A stretch of DNA of 64,000 bases from NCBI GenBank assembly GCA_034440575.1, contig JAOTOL010001172.1:186001-250000 (forward strand). Reading direction: 5' to 3'. The DNA comes from Imbricaverruca yamaguchii. Lineage: Eukaryota; Arthropoda; Thecostraca; Neoverrucidae. Positions 26,601 through 32,199 of this stretch are shown piece after piece (the first letter of the stretch is position 1; each line of letters starts with the position of its first letter). The position numbers and the translations under genes are program-made. Under the pieces are notes generated by a model that was given only the letters and a program-made list of their open reading frames with translations, did not search any database and was not told the origin of the DNA.

Positions 26601-29302
26601 ACTCGGCTTATTGATTGTATGCCTGTGATATTGACGAATAGTCTGAAGAGCCATGCAAGGGATACTATTCGAAATGCATAGTGATGATGAAGATGATGGC
26701 TATTTTCGGACCCATAAGAATGTTCACGAACCCTTGCAAACATCTATGAGGCTTTACGAAGCTGACGGACGTGTCCGGAACAGTAGGAACATCCACATGT
26801 CTTTAGGAACGCCCATGAGCACGTACGGAGCACTGCGTGCCGTCACGGACGTCCGCGGGATGCGGTTGTCTATGGGTCCCAACGAATCCGAGCGGAATAA
26901 AGTGTTGCCAAGGTCCGAAAATGTTCTTTTGAGATTTAACAAATAACTTGAATTTTCGGGACCAAAAAAAATGAAGTTGCCGCAATCCAAAAAGTTTCGT
27001 GGCGGGGACACGGGTACAGTTGTAACTTTTTACTCACCCCATTTCGGGGCCTCGGACCGCCCCTGCGTAGTGGTCCCCAACGTAAGCAGATTTGCAAGCA
27101 TTCAGTTAAGACATTTCTCGGTTCGGTGCCCTGATTATATTTTAGATTATATTTCATATTTTTGATTGGATATCGGATTAGAGATGTTTTCATGACTTGC
27201 GGAAACCGGGTTAATGTCTCAAGTCGGATCAGGGGTCACTATGGAAACTGCGTCGGTGGCACTCCAACGTTCACATGCACGATTATACTTCTGATAGCTT
27301 CCTCGCTACGCAAAAGAATCTATTAGGGCCATTTCCATGCAGTGCATTGAAAGTTGTTGAATTCGTCCACCATGTTTTGATAATTATCATCAGAAGAAAC
27401 AGGGAAAGGGGTCAGGTGACTGCTTCATAATGTGTACATCATAGTACTGACACTATTAACTATGCTGCCTGGTTAGCTCAGTGGACTGAGTACTGCCTGT
27501 AAAGGTCTCCCTGTCCTTGCACAACGAGTCGAGTCGCTTCACACGCCTGCTATTGCCGCTTACGACTGCGATTGTTACTTGACAACTGGTCATGCATGGT
27601 TCGAGATATGGGCACCAGACGGGGTTGTCCGTTGTGAGGGAACGTTGAGGCAATCAGTTGGAATTGTGCTATGCAAGTGGAAGTGCCCGATGAATGGGGA
27701 TTTAAGGTCGATTGCGACGAGCTTCCGCATATAATGGACTCTTGTGATGGAGAAGACCCCCTCCCTCACTCACTTAGAGCGATTCGAAGTTTCCTACATC
27801 TCTAAAGCATGCAATCTGACTGCTATCAAAACCGTGTCAAAAACTGTCTCGCAATCACCTCGAAGAGGATCACACAGCAAATAGCAGTAGGTATGGCCCA
27901 AAGGTCGAAGATGAAAGCATGGCACGGAGGCAGGCAATTCCATCTCGTGGTAGAATACACCTGCCTATTATGAGTGTACAAATGATCTTCCGATATACTG
28001 GATTGTAACATTTGAGAGACATTCTCACGTACCCGACAGCATGCGGCACCGCAAAGGCGACGACATATCAAACTGCTGAAGTCGATAGAAGTTAGGTCGT
28101 GAACCGGATGAGCTCAGAAGTGGAAGTATGCACTATCCGACAGAGCTCTGGTTTCAAATACCCCATTCAAATACTAAGACAAGTATGTCACTACCAGTTG
28201 TCAGTGTTGAATTTAAACAATACGTTCAATAACTGGCATCAAGAAACGCATTTTCCATCAAATCAGCGACAATAACGCGAAAATGTCGTGGAACTTAATC
28301 TCGCAAACAATTTGTTTGCAGTTCATTAGGTTGCTCCTTCGCTTCCCGAGGTACTAACACGTAGCTTACCTGTTTCCAATGCACAGCTCGTCGCAGAATA
28401 AGTTGAAGGAGTGCGGTTCTCATGGCAGAAACGTGCACTCCTTTTTACAGCTGAAAAGGCAGCCACACAACATGTAGGTAGAAATATCCCAGTGGTGCAT
28501 AGTATGATTACAAATGATGAACTGCAGTTGTCATCTGACGCATGAGCAATGTTCACAGAAGCCATATGTCATATGCTACAGATCAAGCCCAAATATGCCG
28601 TATTCAGAAAATGACAACACCGCATCCAACAATCATCAATCATAGTGTTACAGGTACGGATCCAAATACCTGGCTGGGGGTGGAGCAAATTGAAGAGAAA
28701 AAACTGATTTCCAATTACTCCTCGGATTTCAGCAGCGAAAATAATTGTCGGTTTACGATAATGTTCATGTCATAAAATGTTCCTACACTTCGATGAAATA
28801 TACTTTAAGTGCAAGGTTTTTGCAACAAAAATGTCTTCTTGGGGGCCTTGGCCCTGTCGCCCATTCTCTTGGATCCGCCTGTGGAGTGTTGTGACGTTTA
28901 GGGAAATACTAACGGTCATTTTTATTTCGATACCGACAAATCGACAAGCGCCCGACCGATCTTCGTCGGCTCCGTTCTGCTGTACTCCGCTAGATGGCAG
29001 ACGCTGTGTCTGGACATTACGTGCACAGACGCGCCATACAAGAGTCAGACGGAAAGCACCCAGTCACCAGTACCGCGACCGATTTCGCGCGGGTTCAGTG
29101 CGCCCCACAGTTGGCAAATACCACGACGGTGAGGGAACGGAAGCGGCGCGCTGCCGCTAACAGACCTCACGGCACACGGCGAACGGCACTCCCTTATCAC
29201 AGCAGGCCGGCAGACAGATGCGACGCTTCGGCCGCCACGGCTACGCACATGGGATATGCTCACCGCGACGGATCTAAACAGTGCAACCAGTCGTTCAGCC
29301 AT
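562..29302 (-). CDS. SARDH: Sarcosine dehydrogenase, mitochondrial (12 exons seen, 3' part missing)
   Basis: This is the gene-level entry; exons are listed separately. The enzyme oxidatively demethylates sarcosine to glycine in the mitochondrial matrix, using covalently bound FAD and passing the one-carbon unit to tetrahydrofolate. The conceptual product is collinear with animal SARDH: the Rossmann motif GGGSIG, the flavin-histidine site GTTWHTAG, then [93 protein letters not shown] and [12 protein letters not shown]. All junctions from exon 2 to exon 12 keep frame with GT-AG sites. About 590 residues are present; human SARDH has about 918, so the C-terminal GcvT-like folate domain must lie left of the window. 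DMGDH and PDPR are paralogues, but the match is closest to SARDH. Most introns contain minisatellites or transposon debris. Confidence 0.93.
1796..1905 (+). mobile_element. tRNA-derived SINE copy
   Basis: It has a promoter B-box-like GGTTCCAGTTCC followed by CACCTGTCGCTG and the body motif CCGCGACCAATCGACGTGAG. It is clearly related to the copy at 2980-3125 in both the head and the CGCGACCAATCGGCGTG body. The ends are not sharply defined. Confidence 0.6.
2980..3125 (+). mobile_element. tRNA-derived SINE copy
   Basis: It has an A-box-like TAGTATAAGGGTAAAGTGC and a B-box-like GTGGGTTTAAATTCCAC, then CCTGTCGCTACCC and the body CCGCGACCAATCGGCGTGG. The same arrangement occurs at 1796-1905 and, in reverse orientation, at 14915-15062. 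Confidence 0.65.
3266..3466 (-). CDS. SARDH: SARDH exon 11
   Basis: It has 201 bp, exactly 67 codons, with acceptor tgcacgcag|GAGCTA and donor GACGTG|gtgagc. It encodes [20 protein letters not shown], then [10 protein letters not shown] and [13 protein letters not shown], matching the FAO_M-type central domain. A decayed duplicate of its 5' third lies at 4414-4482, on the other side of a foldback repeat. Confidence 0.95.
3519..4406. mobile_element. Foldback-type element (copy 1)
   Basis: The left arm (3519 to ~4040) is made of GCAAATGTACGTAAGC-like units. The right arm (~4060-4406) holds the same units on the opposite strand, so the whole can fold into a long imperfect hairpin. The tips read GGACAAATAAACGTAA on the left and TTACGTACATTTGTCC on the right. 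Short subrepeats inside long inverted arms are typical of foldback elements. Related copies lie at 24640-25332 and 63250-63695. It sits in SARDH intron 10, about 50 bp from exon 11. The long ORFs across it are artefacts of the repeat. Confidence 0.75.
3554..3589. repeat. 36-bp perfect palindrome
   Basis: CAGATGTACGTTCGCAAA is followed immediately by its exact reverse complement, with no spacer. It lies near the left tip of foldback copy 1. Confidence 0.95.
4414..4482 (-). pseudogene. Relic duplicate of SARDH exon 11 (5' third)
   Basis: Roughly 80% of bases match exon 11 from its acceptor (tgcacacag|GAACTG) for about 69 bp, including the stretch for QYQERQG. The conserved tryptophan codon after it is TGA, a stop. 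The copy then breaks off at the tip of the foldback element. Some similarity continues into intron beyond the acceptor. It is a nonfunctional leftover of an old exon duplication; the intact exon lies 0.9 kb away on the far side of the foldback. Confidence 0.8.
4620..4816 (-). mobile_element. tRNA-derived SINE (Ser/Leu-like head)
   Basis: On the minus strand it starts with a tRNA-like head: A box GATGGCCGAGTGGTTAAGG and B box GGTTCGACTC. A body CCGCGGCCCACCGGCG follows, then a tail of AAACAAACAAAC and a run of A. The long variable-arm look suggests a Ser/Leu tRNA ancestor. The head does not fold as a functional tRNA with a CCA-ready acceptor stem. Confidence 0.75.
5542..5619. repeat. Two adjacent perfect hairpins
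   Basis: The first has a 15-bp stem, GGCGTTGGCTGTTGG (5542-5556) and its complement (5565-5579), with an 8-base loop. The second has a 10-bp stem, GCTGATAATA (5584-5593) and its complement (5610-5619), with a 16-base loop. They are four bases apart inside SARDH intron 10. Their function is unknown. Confidence 0.9.
6000..6165. repeat. CA-rich simple repeat
   Basis: Imperfect CACC and ACACCC runs, densest at 6105-6161, in SARDH intron 10. The adjoining stretches 4900-5540 and 5620-6000 show no feature. Confidence 0.7.
6577..6718 (-). CDS. SARDH: SARDH exon 10
   Basis: It has 142 bp, with acceptor ttctacag|ACGG and donor TATGAG|gtatgc. It encodes [40 protein letters not shown] and RKDELYE, a near-continuous match to the linker region of SARDH ([27 protein letters not shown]). 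Confidence 0.95.
6719..7947 (-). other. SARDH intron 9, no feature seen
   Basis: The open frames here are short, overlap on both strands and resemble no family. No repeat structure is evident. Confidence 0.5.
7948..8092 (-). CDS. SARDH: SARDH exon 9
   Basis: It has 145 bp, with acceptor caacag|GGGAGG and donor ATCAG|gtcagt. It encodes [36 protein letters not shown] and [12 protein letters not shown], matching the C-terminal FAD-contact block of the oxidoreductase domain (GFNSxGMMLGGG). Its phases agree with exons 8 and 10. Confidence 0.95.
8165..8930 (+). mobile_element. GGGGCCCC-array element (copy 1)
   Basis: The leader at 8165-8380 (CGCCAACGTT, then TTTTGCTTATTGCT, then GGAATGCTTGGTATGGG) matches the leaders of the copies at 17150-18831 and 57249-60060. 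It is followed by an array of ~28-bp degenerate units of the form TTTTTGGGGCCCCGGCGCGA. No open frame is conserved between copies, so it is probably non-autonomous. From 8931 to 9440 I see no feature. Confidence 0.65.
9440..9815 (-). repeat. 51-bp minisatellite containing the exon 8 donor
   Basis: There are about seven tandem units of 51 bp. The four nearest exon 8 are essentially identical; the three farther out are progressively diverged. Each proximal unit carries coding sequence for TPDHNPIM-G, the donor GGGTGAGACG and 25 bp of former intron. The unit is 17 codons long and open. The array begins inside exon 8. Confidence 0.95.
9791..9953 (-). CDS. SARDH: SARDH exon 8 (donor amplified into a minisatellite)
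   Basis: With the donor nearest the unique coding sequence the exon is 163 bp, encoding [33 protein letters not shown] and [15 protein letters not shown]; phase 1 joins exon 9 correctly. The last 26 coding bases and the donor ATGG|gtgaga are repeated in tandem every 51 bp downstream, in frame and without stops. Use of a later donor would therefore insert multiples of 17 residues ([17 protein letters not shown]) after the conserved PDHNPIMG. The proximal donor gives the length of other SARDHs and is preferred. Confidence 0.93.
9954..10970 (-). other. SARDH intron 7, no feature seen
   Basis: There is no repeat, exon or RNA gene that I can support in this stretch. Confidence 0.5.
10971..11176 (-). 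CDS. SARDH: SARDH exon 7
   Basis: It has 206 bp, with acceptor tgctcag|GTACAT and donor AAG|gtgaga. It encodes [53 protein letters not shown] and [13 protein letters not shown]. It is one of the best conserved exons and contains the family's PNVRDHD and [12 protein letters not shown] blocks. Confidence 0.95.
11705..11897. repeat. 45/60-bp tandem repeat in SARDH intron 6
   Basis: The repeated words are GGCTGAGGCGGTGTTAGCTA and CGACGGCATGAGCTAGGACG. The basic unit is 45 bp, with a longer version carrying an extra ~15 bp (GGGCTACGACGGCAT). There are about four units. Confidence 0.85.
12112..12425. repeat. Degenerate ~30-bp repeat
   Basis: Roughly ten imperfect units contain CTGCAGTCTGCATA-like and GGCACCCCTGCAG-like words. 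They lie in SARDH intron 6, 300 bp from exon 6. A short three-copy TACTCCGCCGGG repeat follows at 12515-12562. Confidence 0.6.
12703..12823 (-). CDS. SARDH: SARDH exon 6
   Basis: It has 121 bp: 40 codons plus one base, with acceptor gcgtcag|GTGATT and donor GCTGCAG|gtatga. It encodes [10 protein letters not shown] and ends with NAVVNAAG, the conserved second FAD-contact strand (human VVNCAG). Phase 1 at the 3' end matches exon 7. Confidence 0.9.
13590..14345. repeat. ~26-bp minisatellite in SARDH intron 5
   Basis: There are about 28 degenerate units with consensus ACAGACGTTACCCACCTTCC. The 150-codon frame across the right part is produced by the repeat and is not a gene. Confidence 0.9.
14480..14625 (-). 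mobile_element. tRNA-derived SINE
   Basis: On the minus strand it has the A-box-like TGGTTAGCTGAATGGATAGG and B-box-like GCGGATTCGAGCCGC spaced as in a tRNA. A GC-rich body with GGCAACCGGCCGGGG follows. The acceptor and anticodon stems do not pair well, so it is not called as a tRNA gene. Confidence 0.6.
14915..15062 (-). mobile_element. tRNA-Lys-like SINE
   Basis: On the minus strand GCGGTAGCTCAGTCAGTAGG (A box) is followed by GGACTCTTGATC and GTGGGTTCCAATCCC (B box), resembling tRNA-Lys. The 7-bp acceptor stem cannot form. The body (GGCCAGTCGGCGTGAGAGG, then CTGGCGAC) resembles that of the copies at 1796 and 2980. Confidence 0.65.
15110..15411. repeat. Degenerate repeat abutting the exon 5 donor
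   Basis: On the gene strand, words such as GGTGAGCAGTG and GATAAGCAGTAACC recur every ~25-38 bp, starting at the real donor AAG|gtgagc. The units are strongly diverged, so no exact period can be given. Confidence 0.55.
15412..15534 (-). CDS. SARDH: SARDH exon 5
   Basis: It has 123 bp, exactly 41 codons, with acceptor tctccag|GTACAC and donor AAG|gtgagc. It encodes [20 protein letters not shown] followed by [15 protein letters not shown], matching the family's LYxPxDGTxDPAG core. A degenerate repeat follows directly on the donor side and reiterates GTGAGCAGTG-like words. Confidence 0.93.
15535..17149 (-). other. SARDH intron 4, right part: no clear feature
   Basis: It is AT-moderate sequence with scattered short frames and no exon or repeat that I can support. 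GCGGATTGGGGGAGG at 17050 could be an end of the neighbouring repeat element. Confidence 0.4.
17150..18831 (-). mobile_element. GGGGCCCC-array element (copy 2)
   Basis: It lies in reverse orientation inside SARDH intron 4. Read on the minus strand, it begins at 18831 with CAGTGGCATATCTAGAATTT, runs through a ~520-bp leader (ACCACCATGGTTTCTC, CTTGCGCATTCGGAGCATTC, CTTCTGCTAGGCCTC, GTGGAATGCTTCATATGG), then becomes an array of ~28-bp units with reversed GGGGCCCC/CGGCGCGAT words down to about 17150. The whole leader matches copy 3 at 57249 in order. The 132-codon frame at 17571 lies in the array and is not a gene. Confidence 0.75.
19470..19600. repeat. (TA)n/(GT)n microsatellite
   Basis: TATATG tracts grade into a GT run of about 80 bp. 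The flanks, 18850-19470 and 19700-20236, hold no feature that I can support. Confidence 0.95.
20237..20469 (-). CDS. SARDH: SARDH exon 4
   Basis: It has 233 bp: 2 bases plus 77 codons, with acceptor tggccag|GACTGG and donor AAG|gtcagt. It encodes [29 protein letters not shown] and [14 protein letters not shown], a strong match to the SARDH oxidoreductase domain. A 25-bp minisatellite of about 1.1 kb begins only ~25 bp upstream of the acceptor, leaving almost no unique intron for branch point and pyrimidine tract. Confidence 0.95.
20490..21605. repeat. 25-bp minisatellite next to the exon 4 acceptor
   Basis: There are about 44 units of GGGTGTGGTGAGTACAGCAC plus AGCAC. Units nearest exon 4 are almost identical; those at the far end vary in length and sequence. 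Because 25 is not a multiple of 3 and the unit lacks stops on the minus strand, it opens all three frames there and yields spurious frames of 267-409 codons. From 21606 to 22636 I see nothing else. Confidence 0.95.
22637..22750 (-). CDS. SARDH: SARDH exon 3 (FAD-binding motif and covalent flavin site)
   Basis: It completes the Rossmann signature (G-GGSIGCQ) and carries GTTWHTAG. The histidine there corresponds to the residue that covalently holds FAD in sarcosine and dimethylglycine dehydrogenases. Its length of 114 bp fits phase 1 on both sides; the donor is GCTG|gtgagc. The acceptor gtcgacag|GTGGCGGC has a weak pyrimidine tract and forms the edge of a 52-bp minisatellite whose units repeat this acceptor and the first exon bases. 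Confidence 0.95.
22738..23275 (-). repeat. 52-bp minisatellite containing the exon 3 acceptor
   Basis: There are about ten units of 52 bp. On the gene strand each unit contains CCTGTCGACAG|GTGGCGGCAG, the same sequence as the true exon 3 acceptor and first exon bases, followed by TATCGACCGACAATCGCATT. The unit adjoining exon 3 is continuous with coding sequence. Copies beyond 23100 are more diverged. Confidence 0.93.
23601..23674. repeat. (AT)n microsatellite
   Basis: A TA run of ~45 bp preceded by ATGTATATATATTTATATG. From 23675 to 24333 there is intron with no feature seen. Confidence 0.95.
24334..24460 (-). CDS. SARDH: SARDH exon 2
   Basis: It encodes the segment from the presequence junction to the first strand of the FAD domain ([13 protein letters not shown], then [14 protein letters not shown]). 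The donor is ATCG|gtgagt, splitting the first glycine codon of the GxGxxG motif. The acceptor is taken as cttccag before TTCTCG. An alternative acceptor 12 bases upstream (gtgcag, exon from 24472) keeps the same phase; an in-frame TGA just above it prevents further extension. Confidence 0.85.
24640..25332. mobile_element. Foldback-type element (copy 2)
   Basis: A short left arm (24640-24750) of GCAAATGTGCGTAAGCGC-like units and a long right arm (24820-25332) of GCGCATACGTACATTTGC units lie in opposite orientation. The right tip ends in CATTTGTCCTAGAATC, as in the other two copies. It lies in SARDH intron 1. Frames of 148-175 codons here are repeat artefacts. Confidence 0.7.
25333..29263 (-). 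other. SARDH intron 1, right part
   Basis: No exon is recognised. A 49-bp tail insertion lies at 26543-26591 and a tRNA-like A-box sequence (GGTTAGCTCAGTGGACTGAG) at 27471. The rest shows only short frames. Confidence 0.45.
26528..26606 (+). mobile_element. 49-bp retrotransposed tail with 15-bp target duplication
   Basis: The 15-bp direct repeat AATTGTATTACTCGG (26528-26542 and 26592-26606) brackets a 49-bp insert. The insert contains GCGCGTCGACATCCAGGGTC, a core also found at 43205, 48600 and 52262. Long perfect target duplications around a tiny insert point to target-primed reverse transcription of the 3' end of a LINE-like element. Confidence 0.75.
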
Positions 29303-29500
29303 CAGCCGTTACTATCCAGTGCCTTAACAAGCAAGGGTGCTTGCTTCAGCCAGAGAGCGGTCGACGCCTTAGCTCTATCCCCCGTTTCGAGTGCCTTTGC
29401 TCGCGCCTCGTTCCCGTTCCCATCCCATACCCTACCCGTTATGCCTCCCGTCGTATTTCATCGGAGCATAGATGACATCTCACGGCAATAAGGGCCCCAG
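28940..29500 (-). promoter_or_regulatory. CpG-rich presumed SARDH 5' region
   Basis: The stretch around the putative exon 1 is markedly richer in CpG than its flanks. It contains the word CCGCTAGATGGCAG (28987-29000), similar to CTCF-type sites. No TATA box is obvious. The promoter assignment depends on exon 1 being correct. Confidence 0.35.
29264..29302 (-). CDS. SARDH: SARDH exon 1 (putative mitochondrial presequence)
   Basis: An ATG at 29302 opens a 13-codon stretch, [13 protein letters not shown], which ends at a good donor (GCG|gtgagc) in phase 0. Exon 2 also begins in phase 0. The peptide has two arginines, no acidic residue after position 3 and an amphipathic hydrophobic pattern, as expected for a matrix-targeting presequence. 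The surrounding 28.9-29.5 kb is CpG-rich, like a promoter. The assignment rests on position, phase and composition, not on sequence conservation, because presequences diverge quickly. A different first exon elsewhere in intron 1 or upstream cannot be excluded. Confidence 0.5.
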
Positions 29501-29756
29501 GGTCTATAGTCCAACGGCGTGTGCATCTTTGAGCAGAAACTTTAGGAAGGTGATGTGTTAGTTGAAATGTCAGTTACAAGTTTTGTAAAAACCCAAGCTT
29601 TGGAACAAAACAACAAAACACTTCCTGCATACTGAGATACAAAATTCCGAGATTCTTCAAAATCACTTGAAGACACACTTCTTGAGCAGATATTTAACGA
29701 CTTATGAATTCACTACATCTTTTGGATAACATGGGAGTACATATGTGTATGTATGT

Positions 29757-30547
29757 GTGTTTGTCAGGGGCGGTCGACCCATGTAAGGCACTAAGGCAGT
29801 GCCTCACCTGAGTAGAGCTGGGAAGTATTTTTGATGTTATTTTCATAAAATGATGCTTTCATCCACTGGAGAATAGTAAACTTTAAAGAACTAGCAACAA
29901 ATATGCATTGGTGACTCATAACTATGATGAAAATTGGAGGTCATTTACATTAAAACCATTTACATCTTAGCTTCCAAACAGCTCTATCACCGGTCGCCAG
30001 AGGCTAGCCTTTTGCACATATCGCCATATAGTAAGTGTTCGTTTCATAACAAGTGCATGGTAGGCGGGGACCCTCCAGTATTGTTTGGCAATCGGTCACG
30101 TTACATTGGCTTGACAATTCTTCAGTCCCGTAGGCGCTCCAGCCAAACTTCCATGTTTTCCACACGAAATTTCCTATCTTAAACACCATCGATATGGGAC
30201 AAAATGTGGTTCATTTGAAAGCTTGAAGAATCTTGTCCACGAATTGAGCCGTATTTTCCATAACATTATAATTTTAAGCTTGGACCCACGCTGACTGCAT
30301 TAATGTCAATCGCCGCAAGAATCGCGCGGTGCCACGGGTAGTAGCTGTATGATGAGAAAGGCCAACTGAAGATCACAGCCGGATAGGAGGGGTAAGAGCA
30401 AGTAAAATATAACTGTCTCAACATAATTCCTCCCATACTCATCTTAGCATAAACTAATGATGGGCACTTGAGACAAATACTGGTCGAAATCCGGTGTTTT
30501 TTCTGCCTCACCTCATTTGGGTGCCACGGACCGCCCCTGGTGTTTCT
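29757..30547. mobile_element. hAT-type non-autonomous DNA transposon
   Basis: The element occupies 29765-30539 (775 bp). The ends are CAGGGGCGGTCGACC and, on the other strand, CAGGGGCGGTCCGTG. It is flanked by 8-bp direct repeats GTGTTTGT and GTGTTTCT (one mismatch). Terminal CAGGGGCGG inverted repeats plus 8-bp duplications are characteristic of the hAT superfamily. No transposase frame is present, so it depends on another element for movement. Confidence 0.8.
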
Positions 30548-30571
30548 GTGTGCATGTGTTTGCAGGGGTGC

Positions 30572-30771
30572 TGGTGTTTGAGTGTGTGTGTGTGTGTGTA
30601 TGTGTGTGTGTATGTGTGTGTATGTGTGTGTATGTGTGTGTGTGTGTATGTATGTATGTGTGTGTGTGTGTGTGTGTGTGTGCTTAACTATATATAAAAA
30701 TTGAAAACACTCAATCATAGTTTCTACCGCTCTCCACCCAGCAACAGGCCTATGCTTGTTGCTGGGTGGAG
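30572..30771. repeat. (GT)n microsatellite and 15-bp-stem hairpin
   Basis: A GT-rich run at 30572-30682 is followed at 30732-30771 by a perfect hairpin: CTCCACCCAGCAACA, a 10-base loop, and its exact complement. Confidence 0.9.
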
Positions 30772-31040
30772 TGCGGGAGGAGACAAAGTAAAGCAAAACA
30801 AAAGTGAATTTCAAATTATGAGTGCTCACTAGCATTTGGCCAAAAACCAACTACTAACATTATAGTTTAGACCTCAACTTCTTGTCGCGATGGATATAGT
30901 GCCAGCCATACGCTTCCTTTGGGTATGACCACTCACAGCCTTCTTTCTTCTTAGTTTTATTGCTCTAATACCGGGTGCTTTGTATGTTTTTATTTGTTTT
31001 TTTTCTATCTCCTAGCTTGGAGTGTCGCCACTGTATAAAT

Positions 31041-31045
31041 ACATG

Positions 31046-31110
<65 letters not shown>
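31041..31110. repeat. (AT)n microsatellite
   Basis: An almost pure AT run of about 60 bp. Confidence 0.95.
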
Positions 31111-31889
31111 CATGTTTGTTGGGTCAATACAAACAGCAAAGTCGAGGCACTCCCAGCAGTAAAGCTTCTCGAGAGAATTACGTTTTCCTTCTAATTTCAG
31201 TTTGATTTTGTCTGATATTTCCAGATCGACTCGGCTAATCTAGTATACATCAAATATTCCGGCTTGCTTGCTCAAGTGGAGTTAATTTTTATTCAGTGAA
31301 TACAATCTGTAGAATATCGACTACTTGTGCCCGGACGTTGAAATCGCTTACCTAATAGAGATTGAAGCCGTGGGATGCATGCAAAATGTGTGCGAAATTT
31401 CCCTTGTGGAAAGGAATCTTTTATGTTCAGTGTTACGTATTACGGTACATCACCACGATAACTTTGCAACATATTCCAACCAAGCGGGTGATATTTGCGT
31501 GGTGGTGTCATAAGCCATGAACCATAAACTGACATGAACTCGAGTAATAAACTAATAAACTCATGAACTCAACTCATATACTCAACACAGAAACGATTCG
31601 AAGGAATGTTTGGTTTTCATGAAGGAACTTGGATTCTGCGCCGCGTGATTGAAGTTGTATCCTTAGTAGCTACAGTACACCTGCTGAGAAGTAAAACAAC
31701 TGCACAGCACTGCTGGCTAAACATGGCTTTAAGTCTACAGTTATGACATCATCCTACAAATGAAGGACACATATGTAGTCAGAAGGTGCTAAGAAATCGG
31801 GAACAACAGTTATCTGCATGGCGTGATGTTAGCAACTATTTTCGTCTTGTGAAACTGGTAACTGTAACTGTAGGTGTAACTGGAACTGT

Positions 31890-32180
31890 CTTCATTAGCT
31901 AGGCCCAGGAGCGACTTCTTAGGGGCCCCAGCGTCATTTTTTGGGTCCCTAGTCTCACTTTTTGGAGACCTCAGCGTCATTTTTTCCGGAGCCCGAACGC
32001 GATTTTTTTAAGCCCCCGATACAATTTGTAGGGGCCCCGGCGCGAACTTGTTTGGCCACAATGTGATTTTCAGGGGCCCGGCGTGATTTTGGAGGCCGAG
32101 TCCAGACGTCTTGGGGGCCTCATAGCATCTCAGGGGGAGAGGGTGCAACTGTCTCCTTTTCCCCCATTCGGCACGACACT
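31890..32180 (+). repeat. GGGGCCCC-array fragment without leader
   Basis: About nine degenerate units such as TAGGGGCCCCGGCGCGAA and TTTTTTGGGTCCC match the arrays at 8380, 17150 and 58200. No leader is found beside it. Confidence 0.6.
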
Positions 32181-32199
32181 GAATTATTGCTATTCGCAT

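Noticed and set aside
28994..29491. 165-codon plus-strand frame in a CpG-rich region
   Set aside because: It is more likely a by-product of GC-rich sequence around SARDH exon 1; no family resemblance.
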